NCBI GenBank assembly: GCA_025266875.1
Contig: JALLLT010000004.1
Location: 744,001 to 808,000 of the forward strand
Direction of reading: 5' to 3'
DNA: 64,000 nucleotides
Source of the DNA: Fennellomyces sp. T-0311
Taxonomy: Eukaryota > Mucoromycota > Mucoromycetes > Mucorales > Lichtheimiaceae
Shown here: positions 11,121 through 23,862 of the stretch, in pieces
How positions within the stretch are numbered: the stretch's first letter is position 1
Layout of the letters: each line of letters begins with the position of its first letter
Translations under genes and position numbers: made by a program
Notes under the pieces: generated by a model
The model's database searches: none
Told to the model about the DNA's origin: nothing
Seen by the model: the letters and a program-made list of their open reading frames with translations, nothing else

Positions 11121-13216
11121 ACTTTTTTTTCATGCTAAAAGGAGTTCGGTTCCGTCAGCTTTGCTGCTCCCTCGTTGAATTTCCGACAATCATGCGGAGA
11201 AGGTGCGCTAGAGCACGATGCGCGCTGGAAACTGACTATGATCTTTCCAGAATAGCATCAAACGGCCCAGTAATGCACTGCTGGATAAGTTTTACCCGGT
11301 TTCCTTTACTCTAGTAGGTAAGCGATTGATTCTGCAAACGCGCACGTAATCCATATCCCGCGCCAACCGTGCTCGTATGCACGAACTTGTAAGTCTATGT
11401 AATACATCGACAGTCTTGTGAGCAAAATTCGATTCAAATGACAATCCTCCGCATATATACAACGAATATAAATGGTAGTATAAATTTAAAGCCATGACGT
11501 ATCTCTGGGGGAAGATATTAGATCTGCCCCAAAGATGCTATATTCTTAGTCAAGAAGAAGCCATGCTTGACCGAAGCAGCTTTCAAGGGCATTCCAAATC
11601 ATCGTGCTCCATTAGCTCACGAACTAACTTGTTACCATATTTAGTCGATGTATATTTTCCACCTAAATACTTACAAGTTCAGTTGTACTTGTATGAAATG
11701 TCCGAGGGGGCGTTCCTCATCCTGCTCTCCATTTTCAATACTAGTAGGTACTCCATATGTGTCCACTTTAGTCATCAGGTACATTGTTTCTTCCAATACA
11801 GCCGTCATGAAGCGGCACATCGTTGGACTTTGAGTGCTAAGAACATACTTTTGAAGAGTAGCATTCCTCTTATACATGGGTATGCGGGAAAAGATTTAAC
11901 GTGGTGAACGACGCGAGCGTGTTATTTCATTATAATGACTTCCAGAGACCCAAACATGACCCTGAAGTGGTTTTTTAAGTCGAACTTATTTTCGCGCATA
12001 TCCTGGAAATGTTTCCGTGATATAGATTTCGATTCGGATGATAATAACTGTAAATAGCGTCGTCAGAATAACTTTTCAGCCGACCATCTTTTTCCCTTCC
12101 TTTCGTGGACCCAAAGACATTGAAGCTAGGTTTTCTTCCCCTGTATAGAAAGTTGCTAGTGTTTGACCGCTTCCTTAAGTAACACGCTACGGCTTGAACT
12201 GCTACTACTTCTCTGAGTCCTTCAAGGTTGACGCACGTGGCGGAAATATCGGTGGTAACCGCGGTTTAGGGGATGGAAGCTCAATTCAAGTATGTTCTAT
12301 TAGCATGTAGAGGAGGAACTCGGGTTGACGTCTAACTATCTTTGTTTCATTCGCAATGTTTGTCAAGGTCGTCATCCTTCAACAGAAAGTACCTAGATCA
12401 AATCAGCATTGCCAAAGCATGGAGTGTACGGTACAGCTAGTATATATATATATGCAACATGTATGCTTTATAATTTCCCACCATTTTCACTTTGTTGCAT
12501 GGATCGACACGGGTGTTGGCGTACTTGTTCAAAGTGAGCGTGCTTACTGTAGGAATGTACTGGCTCGAGCCGTGCTTGCCATCGAATATACCTACGTAGA
12601 AGGACAGGGAACGAAAGGGGAGATCCGGGAGCGCGGAAACCCCGGCGGAGTGTTCGTGACACGGCCCAAATGAAGCGGCCGCCGAAGAAGCGTGCCGAAA
12701 AAGCATGGCCTTTTTTTTTGCTTTGCTCTTGTACCACACCATTGCCGCTTTCGGACATGATAAAGTTAAAGTCAGGAGCAGCAAAGGTTATTTTCTTTTT
12801 TGCTGCAACTCGAAACACAAAAGGCCATCGAGTTGGGCGTCAACAAGTATGAAATACCGTTGCGTTGGTTACAGGAGATCTTTCCGCAAATGGAAGTTTT
12901 TTTTGTGTTCCCAGCTGGCCATGACATCAATGCAGGCTTTTTCTGTAGCACCACTGACAAATCAACCTCATCATGATGAGTAACCCCACGACATGGCCCT
13001 GGGATTCCAGAGCAGCGATGACCTGCAGAGGAGGGCGATGATGGAGTGCGTTTGTTTGTTATTTCGGGCGGGATCATATGATTCACCTGTGGTTTCATTG
13101 CCACCAAGGCTTCCGTCGAATCCAAAAGGGAAAAGGAAGCGGAAACTAAAATAAAGATCTTAAATAGCACTCGCTTTTTTCATGCTTCACTTTCCATACT
13201 TTTTTGTTCTCGATCA
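11121..13216. other. Divergent intergenic region between the TLDc and DUF1206 genes
   Basis: 2.1 kb upstream of both genes. A (TA)n run sits near 12439-12452. Several short ORFs (such as 12356-12673 plus and 12772-13170 minus) overlap each other, lack recognisable domains and have no convincing splice structure. Nothing else is supported. Confidence 0.5.
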
Positions 13217-14622
13217 ATGAATGACGATCGATCCGACAATCGTCCAAAGGATGAGCCTCATGCGGACAATGCTTCGGACCATGCCAACCCAACCCAGAAC
13301 GACGACGTTCCTTTGCATCAGGAACCGTCCCAGCGCACATCGGATGAAGCGCCGAGTCATACGAGTGTCAGTTTAGCCGACGACTCTTCGGCAGAGACGG
13401 ATGCGACCAAGGAGATACGCAAAAAGGTGATCAGGGTGAAGAAACTGCCCTTCTACAACGGCGGTGTCCGACCGAAACATGTCAAGATCGTCCGAGTGAT
13501 TGGCCAGTGCGGTTTCATCGCCAAGGGCGTAGTTTACGGCATCATTGGTGTGCTGATCATGACAAACGTGTCAGGCACATACACACCCAATGGAAGTCAA
13601 GGAAACGAGTCTCCTCAGGTAAAATAGTATACGCGGTGAAATTTCTCAGCAGCGGCTAAATTCTCTCCGCAGGGCGCCTTCCTGTTACTTGGCGGTATTC
13701 CTGCCATTGGTAGGCCGATTCTTGTCGTCATGGCTGTGGGTCTTGGCACCTACCTTTGCTGGAGGTAAATTGGCTTTGTGTGTGTCTTCCTCTCATTCCG
13801 TTGCCCGTATAACCGAAAAATCGCGACAGGTTCTGGGAAGCCATCACCGGTCAGGCCATGGATGCTGCGCTTAGCCGTCGCACGAACTTTTTCCGGTACC
13901 GATTATCGCCTATCGTCAGCGGATGCGTGTACATCGGCTACCTCTACTACCTGATCCAGATGATTTACCAGACCGAAGAAGAACAGCAACGCACGGCTTC
14001 CAGCAACGAGTTCCCGGCGTCTTGGACAGACAGCGTGGTTGGAAGCGCCTTTGTGGGCATATTCGGGCTGGCGTTCTTGATTGCCTTTGTCACACAGATG
14101 GTCAATGCCGTGACAGGCAATTTTATTCCAGACCTGAAAACAGGTGAGCCGACCGCGCGTAAATGGGAGGCTCGGATAGTTCACATGGCGGGTCGCATTG
14201 GATTTGGCGGAAGAGCCGCCATGTTTGGAACCCTGTCTGGCTTTTTCTGGGAATCTCTGGCCGAACGAAACGAGTCCGGCGAAGTCAATGTGATTGCTGC
14301 CGCTATTGGCAAACTCTCCGTTCATCCAGGTGGCCTTTTCTTTATGGTCATCTTGGGCTTGAGTCTCATCATCTACGGCATATTCGCTATTGCCAATGCT
14401 CACTACAAGTATTTCCCAACACCCCCGCCCTCGCGCATACCGCTCTATCAACTGGTCGAGGATGACGATGAAGCCCAAAGCCATCCACAGGAGGACGAGC
14501 AAGAGGAGCAGCCTGTCGAGCAACCGAATCGGAAAATGTGGTGGCGACGGCTATGGATGCGCGTCCACCCAAGTTTATCCAAGGAAGCGGATGTGGAAAA
14601 ACAAGAGTCTCCACAAGCCTAA
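13217..14622 (+). CDS. DUF1206 integral membrane protein
   Basis: Exons 13217-13618, 13673-13764 and 13830-14622; 428 aa. The first 75 or so residues are acidic and polar. Then comes a DUF1206 core: GQCGFIAKGVVYGIIGVL, GAFLLLGG and a WRFWEAITGQ segment. A second copy follows at about residue 265 (RIGFGGRAAMFG and a hydrophobic helix ending in IYGIFAIANA). About six membrane helices can be drawn. The C-terminus is acidic with Glu/Gln runs. DUF1206 is a family known mainly from bacteria, with no assigned reaction. Both introns are short GT-AG introns that remove stops. Function unknown. Confidence 0.8.
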
Positions 14623-15689
14623 AATTTTGTACCATATTCATTGTTATACCTCCTACTTCCTTTATGCACATCTATTTAATTACTTAATCTATAATAGCTA
14701 ATCTACATCGCTACATACTACATAGAAAACATACTAAAGCATTTCTTCTTTACTTTTTCACATCATTTTAGATAGGACCTACTGAAGCTACGTTTTTGTT
14801 TAGCACCAACATATACGCACGTTTCTTCGTATCATTACACCAGCCACCGATCAGTCACTGTCAGATTACTCTTTTAAGTTCTGTTTCCTGGTGACGACCG
14901 GTATTTAGTAGTAGTGTAACCCTAATCCATTCTTTCTGTATGATCATTAGTGTTACTAAGTAGCATCACATGTATCAGGTCATGCGTTTTAGATTTTGTG
15001 ATATAATGTAAGGTTGAGGGGTAAGAAAATCTATTTGTGGAGCGAATATGCATAAATGTCAATGCAATAGCGACTTTTTAGCACATAGCAGAAATGTATT
15101 AGGCACTGTTATCGAATATTGTCGTGTCCGAAAATGCACGTACATAGCAATACGAATCTACAAGCAGCGGATTGAAAATGAATAGCTCACGTTACAAGTC
15201 AAATGTCCAATACCTCAAGTAAGGGTTCTAAGTTACCAGCTCGGTTATTGCTAAGTGACATTTATGCACCTTCAAATAATTGCGTACACACTATCTAGCA
15301 ACTCCTAATATTAACATGGAACTGTACATTAGTTACTGCTGATACTTCACCTCTGTTCTTTGGGTTTACAAGATTATTTCGGTAAGAATATATGGAATCG
15401 GCTATTTTGCACACGGGGTATTAGCATACGAAGCTTTGTTTTGTTAGGCCTTTTGTACGTAGCAACAAGCTCGTTGGTGATAGGCTTAAGTAAAGCACAA
15501 CCAATGCTTTTACAGCACACAAAACAATGGTAACGGGGCCTCTCTTTCTGTATACGCGCTTACAGAATTAGTTTTTAAGGGATTCGATTGCCAGCATATG
15601 CGTGTCCTGGTTAACTGGAGTAACGTTCAGCCAAAGAGAATTTCTATCCCCGGCACGTCTCCTCACGATCGTCTTTTCGCGAATCCACC
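14623..15689. other. Intergenic region between DUF1206 and TAF6 genes
   Basis: About 1.07 kb, AT-rich, with many stops in all frames. It is the 3' flank of one gene and promoter of the next. No element recognised. Confidence 0.5.
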
Positions 15690-17369
15690 ATGAGCGTATT
15701 CCCAAAAGAAACAATAAAGGTACATTTTTTTCTCTTGATCTTTTCCATTTTCACGTTGTGTTTACCATGAGTCTCAATAGAACATTGGAGAATCGCTTGG
15801 CATTACAAATCTAAAGGATGATGTGGCGACAGCTCTTGCACAGGATGTCGAATATCGAGTACACGAACTGATTCAAGTAAATCACTCAGTATTAGATCCT
15901 GAATCAGGGCACCATTCCAACGTTTATATAATGGTTAGGAAGCAACTAAATTTATGCGACATTCGAAACGATCAAAATTAAGCGTTGACGATGTGAATTC
16001 AGCATTACGACTCAAAAACGTCGAGGTAAATAGACGAGGTCGCTGAAAAAAAGGGACCCTATTGACACAATGTCAGCCATTATATGGATACGCATCCAGC
16101 GATGCGCCAAAGTTCAGAAAGACAACGGTCAATGCGACGGATATTTACTTTGCAGAAGACAATGAAGTGGATTTCGACACAATATTAAGCAAGCCATTAC
16201 CCAAGATCCCATTGGATGTGTCCTTCACAGCACACTGGCTGGCCATTGAAGGTGTACAGCCTGCTATTCCACAGAACCCTACTCCGGGAGGTGAGCTGAT
16301 AACGACCATTCTGCCAAACCAAAAAAAAGCTAATATACAAAAAAAATGTAGATGCCAAAGCGGATCTCTTGTCTAAACGAACAACAAAGACACACAGCGG
16401 CACCACATCCGATCAAGTCGACGTCAAGCCACTGGTCAAGCATGTCCTGTCCAAAGAATTGCAAATGTATTTTGAACGTATCACCGAAGCAGTGCTCAGC
16501 GATGATGAACGGTTACGGTCGCAAGCTTATGAAAGTCTGCGCAATGATCCGGGTCTTCATCAGCTATTACCCTACTTTGTACAGCACATTCACAAAAAAG
16601 TATCACAAAACCATAAGGATCTGGATATCTTGGGTGCCATGCTTTCCATGGCGCACTCGCTCCTCAACAACAAGCATCTCTTTGTTGAACCCTATGTAAG
16701 CGCGTACAATTGCCATCCACTTTTTTTTACTTTTGTAATAACACACAGACACTAGCTGCATCAACTCATTCCTCCCATTCTGACATGCCTGGTCGGCCGC
16801 ACCATCTGCGAAAACCCAATGCAACAAGACCACTGGTCCGTACGACACCGAGCAGCTTCACTTATTGCTAGTATCTGTGCAGAATACGGCAAAGCTTACC
16901 ACACGCTTCAGCCGCGTATTACAAAGACGTTGCTGCGCGCATTCATGGATCCTGCTAAACCTCTGACCACCCAATACGGTGCAATCATTGGCTTGGATCA
17001 CTTGGGCACTGAAGTGTCACGTGTACTTATCGTGCCCAATATCAAGTTTTACAGCGACTGTTGCTTGACCGGTGCCTTGGAAAGCGCAAGTATACAGCGG
17101 AAACAAGATGCTGAAAAGTGCCAGGAGGCATTAATGGTAAGTGGCACAGACTGATGCAAAAGACTTATTCTCATAAATGCAAATAGCTGGTATTGGAGCG
17201 AGTAGCACAAGAAGCATCTGCAACCAGCAAATCGCAAGAGCCTGCGGATGAAAGTGATAAGCAGCTGTTCCTGAGTGTAATCGGCTCAACAGTGGGCGAT
17301 GAATTCCTGGCACGAAACCCTAATATCAAGAAAGAAGCCCTACAAAGCATCATGGATGCAGCTCATTAA
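15690..17369 (+). CDS. TAF6: Transcription initiation factor TFIID subunit 6 (TAF6)
   Basis: Seven exons: 15690-15719, 15781-15876, 15939-16025, 16077-16290, 16352-16695, 16756-17136, 17187-17369; 444 aa. The N-terminal histone-fold domain (residues 1 to about 75; VFPKETIKNIGESLGI, then LAQDVEYRVHELIQ) normally pairs with TAF9. It continues into the TAF6 middle region (LALxGVQPAIP-like motif) and a HEAT-repeat C-terminus (LPYFVQHIHKKV; HWSVRHRAASLIA). It acts in TFIID and SAGA in the nucleus. The 16696-16755 acceptor was set by the conserved YLHQLIPPILTC junction. The stop lies 23 bp from the convergent UTP13 stop, so the 3' ends probably overlap. Confidence 0.95.
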
Positions 17370-17392
17370 TAAGTAAAAAAAAAATACATATA

Positions 17393-20099
17393 TTATGATT
17401 CTTGTGCATGCAAAGTGTAATCTACAATGTAAGATTGGGTAATGAAGTCATCAAGACGTTGGAAGTGGCGGTCCGTGTAAGGCAATAATCCATCAATCAC
17501 CTGCAACTCCGAAAAGAACATCAATATGCGAACTGCAAACACCTCGGATAGCTCTTACCTCTTTGGCATTAGCAAGCTCTACAATTTCTTCTGAGCTATG
17601 GGTTGACAAGATGGCATTTAGAACCGTTTGCGCAATATGGGCATGCTTTGCATTGGTGTTCCAGTCACGAATATAGGTTAGCAGTTTTTCCAGGTTCTGC
17701 GTGCCTAATTCAGCAAGAACTGTATCCACTGCTGCCGATCCTGTGATGCTTCCGTCCTGATGATTTTCTTCCATGACTGTTCGGAACAGTGTAAGCAATC
17801 GGAAAGGCTGCTCAAGTGACAGTGCCAACAGGATAGCGTTGAGATAATCCTTTTTGTGCATAAAATTTTGTAGTTCTTGTTCCCTATAGTTTCTCAATAA
17901 GCTTTCATGTCTTTTGACGATAATGAAACTTACTTGAGAATGAGTTCTTCCTGTTCTCGCAGTGCTTGCTCTTGCTCATCTCGTGTGACGTCCTCCCAAA
18001 AGTTGACCACCGAATCGGCGCCAGCCGACGCAATAAACTTTTGATCCTTGCGAACAGCAAGTGCCCACACTTTTTCTGTGTGATTATCCAGCGTGGTTTC
18101 GCATTCATTCGTCTTGATAGTCCACACCTTGACCAACCCATCTGATCCACTGGATACTAGCTGCATACCAGCCGTCAAAAAGTCGACTCTCAAAACCGAG
18201 TTGGTGTGACCTTCGAATGTTTTGATACACGTAAAATCACGCACGTTCCATAACTTGATTGTCTTGTCACCCGAACAGGTGGCAATCACCTGGTCAACGG
18301 GCGAAAACTCGACACACCATACACCGCGCTTGTGTCCCTTGCAAGTACCCAACAACTCGCCCGTCTCCACGTTCCACATTTTCACCAATTTGTCCTGAGA
18401 GCCAGTCGCGAAAAATTTGTCGTTGGGTGCAATAGCGATTGTGTTGATATCCTTTTCGTGCGCTTGATGCGTGTATAACGCCCGTGGTCGATCCGACTTT
18501 CCATCCAAATGCCAGTACTTGACCGTACGATCTTGACCGCCCGTCAACAAAAAGTTGGTTGACTTGTTGGGAAAGGCGACCGCACCAATGGATTCAGTAT
18601 GACCTACGCATACGCCAATGCAGGTATATCCCTCGTCCGTCATTCGCCATAATCGTGCCGTTCGATCTTTGGAGCCCGTAGCAAACAGCGTACCATCCAC
18701 ACTGGAACTATCGACGCAAATAATCATATCTTGATGTCCGTAGACGAGCTCACAATCTTGTGTCTCAACGTTATAGATGCGCAGAACCTGACTGTTGGTC
18801 ACTGCAGCTAAATGTGCTTCGTCGGATCCAATATACGCGATATCGACAATTTGGTCGTTATAGCCGACAATCTGCTTAATACGATGAAGTTGCTGAGGGA
18901 TAGAGTAGATGAGAATGTTTTGATCGTTCGTCACTGCAGCGAGGAATTGTGATTTTCGTGAATATCTGTTGTGTTACACTTTTAGCTTTCGAATTCATAT
19001 TGTATGGATGAAAACTTACATGACATCGGTAATGGTATGCTTGCTGTTTTCTTCCTTTTCTTGCGCTTGGACAAGTTCACCCGTCTTTAGATCCCATATC
19101 CGTACCAGGCCACCGTCGCCGCCTGTGTAGAATAGTTCTCGAGAATGCCACTTTTCATCATATTCTGAAAGATCTGTATCGACTGAGACGAAACCGACAG
19201 TCTCCAAGGTCTCATAGATTGGATACGTGGCCTTGAGTTCTTTGGTTTGCCAGTCCCATACGTTGACCACCTTGTCACGCGAGCCAGAAATCAACGTTCT
19301 ACCATCCGCCGAGAAATCCAATCCTCGAATCACACTAACGTGGCTCTGCAATGTGCCAAAGCATCTATTATTATTATTATTATTTGTTCCTTAGAGTTAG
19401 CCTTTTCATTAGGTATCTTCAAAGTTTCTTACTTTTTGGTTTGAAGGTTCCAGAGACGAATTTCACAATCGTCTGCGCCAGAAGCCAAGAACCATTGTCC
19501 ATTCATTTGATGGAACTTTACAGCACTGACAACACCACGATGGCCGTTCAACACGTGCGTGCAGAATCCGCGATCAATATCCCAAACTTTCACGACACCA
19601 TCGGCGCCACCAGTTGCCACAAGGGTTGACGATGGATCAATATCCATGACAATAACGGGTGCTTCGTGTGCTTTGGTCGTACGTATACATTGGCCGCTCG
19701 TCAAGTCCCATATGCGCATTTGCAAACTGCGACTGGCTGATACAAGGTGCTTGCCGTCAGGCTTGACTGCCATGGTCGTGACAATCTCGGTATCCTACAC
19801 AACCATACAGTGTTTAACGTTTTATTTTTTTTGTTTCGTGAGAGCTTACGCCTTCGAGACGGTGAATGCTCTTTCCCGTCGATAGTTCGGTGACTTCAAT
19901 GTCTTCATTGAGAGTCGTAATGAGGAGTGATTCATCTTTGGTGACGAGAACTTTGCCGCCAGTGTAGATCGATTCGATCGTCTTTACCGATTTAAAGCTT
20001 TTTGTTCGAGATTAACATTTTGTGGAGTCGTATGCTTAGGCATACATACCTCGATTTGAGCAAGAGCTTTGAATTGGTGATCTTGGCTTCTTCCTCCAT
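17393..20099 (-). CDS. UTP13: U3 snoRNP-associated WD40 protein UTP13 (SSU processome)
   Basis: Seven exons: 20099-20050, 19997-19850, 19794-19433, 19364-19020, 18965-17934, 17892-17559, 17500-17393; 792 aa, the usual family length. About a dozen WD40 blades are visible (for example VKMWNVETGELLGTCKGH and IKLWNVRDF). They form the double propeller, followed by a helical UTP13 C-terminal domain (residues about 640-790, ending IVDYTLHAQES). The protein works in the UTP-B complex in 18S pre-rRNA processing in the nucleolus. The fifth intron (17893-17933) is only 41 nt. The intron 19365-19432 contains an (ATT)n run. The gene is divergent from the TPS2-like gene, with 374 bp between starts. Confidence 0.95.
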
Positions 20100-20473
20100 G
20101 GTAGGTATTGAACCAACTTTTTTTTTCTTCACACAAGATTTAGGGTGACACAAGGAAATGCGAGCTCTTTCAACAAGCCACTACCCGGATGTCATACCGA
20201 TTACCAGTTTGCTCGGGTAACACAGCGCAGCGATTAAGCCTGGCTTTTCTTGTCGGATCCATGTTACGCTCTACCATGCGCAAGGATGACAGCAGTGACA
20301 CCATGGTGACCAAATCATGACAAAATGTTCCTGTACTAAAGTAGTACATTGCTATGGAACTACTAGGCGGAGTTGGTGTTGTTGTTAACAAGGGGTTCAG
20401 GCCATGATGATTATGCAAATTAAAATAGATCCATGTTCTTTTCTTCCTTTACTCTTCCTTCAACACACTTTTG
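20100..20473. promoter_or_regulatory. Divergent promoter region UTP13 / trehalose enzyme
   Basis: 374 bp shared upstream region. One AGGGG word at 20391-20395 (79-83 bp before the trehalose gene ATG) matches the fungal stress-response element core, but a five-base match is weak. No other motif is supported. Confidence 0.3.
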
Positions 20474-23200
20474 ATGGTAAATCAGCAAGAACAAGGCCGT
20501 ATCAAAACGGAGCAATTACATGCTTTACTCGAGCAAGGAGGTGATCGCACCGTGCCACTGGGTGGCAAGAAGATCATCAGCGTTGTCCACCATTTGCCTT
20601 ATCACTGTGTCTTGAACCGACGCGACCAAATGTCGACAAAACAAAGGATTCGAGCTCATACACCAAGCAGACGTCGCGAAAGTATGAACTTGGATGCCGC
20701 GCCCATCTCTCAACTTGCCAAACGCCACTCGATTCAAGTTTCGCTGGGAGATACCGAACAATGGAAGCTCACTCAGCGTCGTGGACATTCCGCCATGTAT
20801 GCCGGCATCGATTCGCTGAGACAAGATTATCGTACGCTCTACATTGGCTCTACAGGAAATATTATCAGCAGCGCAACACGCGAACCCATTCCCACCGACA
20901 GTGTGACACCCGGGGAACGGGAGAACTTGACGAGTTTGTTACGGTCCAAACATGATATGATGCCCGTTTTTGTCCCCGACGCGATCGCGACCGGTCATTA
21001 TGAAGGCTATTGTAAACAAGTGCTATGGCCAGTATTGCACTATGTCATGTGGGCCGAGACAGTTGCGGAGAAAAAGTTTTGGGAAGACTATGTGGCTGTC
21101 AACCGCGTGTTTGCAGAACAAGTTGCCAAGCATTATGAAGAAGGCGATATCAGTTGAGTGCCGTACGAATGTAAAAAGAAAAAGAAAAAGCCTGCTTACA
21201 CACGCAAAAAACAGTTTACATTCACGACTACCACTTATTATTGTTGCCTCAAATGCTTCGCGAGATGCTGCCAGAAGCACGCATCGGCATTTTTATCCAC
21301 ACGCCATTTGTGAGTTCGGAAATTTTCCGTTGCTTGCCCAGTAGGTCTTTCATTCTTTGTTTGAAAACCTTATTTGTACCAGCTGACCGCATCATCACAG
21401 GACGCAAAGACATTTTGTTGGGCATGCTCGGAGCTAACCTTGTTGGGTTCCAGACATACAACTATGCACGCCATTTCTCATCCAACTGCACGCGTATTCT
21501 CGGCTACGAGTACACTCCTGCAGGAATCGACGCCAATGGGGTCATGGTCAGACTAGGCGTGCATCCGATCGGCATTGATGTGAAGCGCGTGCGACACAAC
21601 TGTCACCGTCCAGGCGTGCAGCCGAAAATGTACGCCATGGTCGAGAAGTACCGTGGTAAAAAGATCTTGGTGGGGCGTGACAAGCTGGATCCTGTCAAGG
21701 GCGTTCTCCAGAAATTCGATTCGTTTGAATATTTCCTCAAATCTTACCCCGAATGGCGTGATCGCGTTGTGCTGATTCAAGTCACTTCGCCCGGCGTTGT
21801 GGAGTCTTCGAGGCTGGAAATCAAGTTGGCCGAGGCGGTGAACCGGATCAACAGCCAGTATGGCTCCCTCGAGTTTTCGCCAGTCCATCATTTCCATCAG
21901 CACATTGATCGCGACGAGTACTATGCTCTATTATCGGTTGCTGATGTGATGGTCGTGACTCCCACGTCAGATGGCATGAATACGACGAGCATGGAGTTTG
22001 TCGTTGCACAAGAACAGACCAAGCAAAGCCCGCTTGTCCTTTCAGAGTTCACTGGCACAGCCGGCGGCTTATCCGCGGCGGAAATAGTGAATCCATGGGA
22101 TTATGCGGAGGTAGCAGCAGCAATTCATACCTGTCTCACCATGTCGGATGAGGAAAAGCAGGAACGATTCAATGCAAGTGATCCTTTTTTGTTTGTATTA
22201 TTCGGAATCAACGTGCATTGCATGTTAACCCATTGTTTCAGAGCGCAGATCAGTTTGTGAACTGCCATACGGCGTCGTACTGGGCGCACTCGCTGATCCA
22301 AGACTTGGTCACAAGCGCGGCAAGGGAATCTCACTGGGGTCCAACGCCAGAGCTGGAATTCGATCGATTACAAATCGAATATAGCGAATCGCGAAAACGC
22401 CTCTTGTTCTTCGACTATGATGTAAAGAGTCGCTTTGTTTATCGAACCAAGAAAATAGGAGAACTTACGACACTTTCTAGGGCACATTAACACCAATCTG
22501 TGAAAAGCCAGAGGATGCGGAGCCTTCGCCAAAGACATTGAAAATCCTCGAAAAGTTATGCCAAGATCCGCACAATGTCGTGATGGTCGTGTCTGGACGC
22601 GACCAAGAAACGCTCGAGAAATGGCTCGGTCATATTCCGAACTTGGGCATATCAGGCGAACACGGCTGCTTTATTCGGGATCCTGGAAAAAGCAACACAG
22701 TCAGCATGCTCGAACAAGTCGATATGGGCTGGAAAGACGACGTGTTGGAGATATTCAAATACTACACAGAACGCACGCCCGGGTCGTTCATCGAAAACAA
22801 ACGTTGTGCACTCACATGGCATTATCGGACAGCGGATCCCAAATACGGTGCATTCCAAGCCAAAGAATGCCAGAACCACCTCGAACAATCCATTATCAGC
22901 AAATTACCTGTCGAAACGCTGGTCGGCAAGAAGACGCTGGAGGTCAGACCACTGTCGATCAACAAAGGCGAAGTGATCAAACGGGTCGTGGCACAGCACC
23001 CAGACGCTTCGTTTGCGCTGTGTGCTGGCGACGATAAGACAGACGAAGATATGTTCCGTGTATTGGCGCAGATGAAAGTGAAGGGCCTGAGCCAGATTGT
23101 ATTCACTGTAATCATTGGCCCTGCGGATAAGCACACGTTGGCTGTTTGGCACGTCGAAACAAGCGAACAGTTCAATGATGTACTTGCTAAGCTGTGTTAA
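20474..23200 (+). CDS. TPS2: Trehalose-phosphate synthase/phosphatase, TPS2 type
   Basis: Exons 20474-21152, 21215-21340, 21401-22177, 22249-22421, 22481-23200; 824 aa. The N-terminal GT20 domain (WPVLHYV, HDYHLLLLPQMLRE, GFQTYNYARHF, SDGMNTTSMEFV) is followed by a HAD phosphatase (FFDYDGTLTP nucleophile motif; GDDKTDEDMF). Known role: dephosphorylation of trehalose-6-phosphate in stress metabolism. In the GT20 pocket the motif reads GRDKLDPVKG, with Lys in place of the Arg of active synthases (DRLD), which fits the Tps2 lineage whose synthase half is usually inactive. The fourth exon boundary has two in-frame options: GT-AG (used here, giving NANQF) or GC-AG (exon 3 ending at 22173, exon 4 from 22242, giving NSADQF). 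Confidence 0.93.
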
Positions 23201-23862
23201 AAAAGTCTGCTGCTTAAACTTTAATATACTACTTCGTTATAAAAAATAGAAAGAGAACTGGGGGCATATATGTACGCTATATAGTGCAGAATGAGAGAGT
23301 GAACGATGCAATGCTAGAAAAAGAAAGAGAACGAATGAAAGCGAGAAAAGGAAAGAGCGAAGATGGCTATGGATGCACAGGGCAATGTTCTATACATATC
23401 TTGATAAGACAAAACGGTCGCGGTATCACGTCATTTACTCACTCGTCATATGGAACTGTGAGCCACACACTGCACAGATTCGGGCGGCATTCCGTCGTGG
23501 TTGCGCTGCCATGGCGACAGAGACAACACTGCCCGTGTAGGTCTTAGAATAAAGGACTGGACGGCGGTAGTGACCAAGCATCGTACTTTTGCAGCTGGCG
23601 GCTGTGCGAGAAGAGAAAGAAAATAGGAGGCAAAGGAGGCGGATGACTGTGGTGTACCGGTTGGAAAAAGGCCCTTGCTGTGTAAGTTCCTTTTTTCGTT
23701 TGCTAAAGAAAGCGCTTATATATATCACGGATCTGTTTATTGTTTGCTCTCAAAAGACCGACAGCAACAAAAAGCTTATCGACCCTGGAAGGGGGCCGCG
23801 CGCACCTATCACAGTTTTTTTTGTATGGTTTATAATAAAGGAATTTATACTGGGTATTGTTA
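23201..23862. other. Convergent intergenic region (TPS2 and VPS39 3' flanks)
   Basis: 662 bp between two convergent stops. It holds one possible small minus-strand ORF (listed separately). The remainder is AT-rich and purine/pyrimidine biased. Confidence 0.5.
23435..23581 (-). CDS. Possible small protein with CxxC, unrecognised
   Basis: A 48-residue ORF with an ATG at 23581 and balanced codon use. It is basic (RRPVLYSK; QPRRNAARI) and ends ICAVCGSQFHMTSE. The CxxC and nearby His could bind metal. A GTGAG donor-like word overlaps the last codons, so an unseen second exon is possible. No family recognised. It may be chance sequence. Confidence 0.25.
   Translation of the reverse strand: MLGHYRRPVLYSKTYTGSVVSVAMAAQPRRNAARICAVCGSQFHMTSE

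Noticed and set aside
12356..13170. Overlapping ORFs on both strands upstream of DUF1206
   Set aside because: They have no domains, mutually overlap, and no splice joins produce a longer conserved protein.
22174..22241. GC-AG intron in the trehalose gene
   Set aside because: A GT-AG alternative (22178-22248) is in frame and gives the more family-like NANQF junction. Kept only as an alternative.
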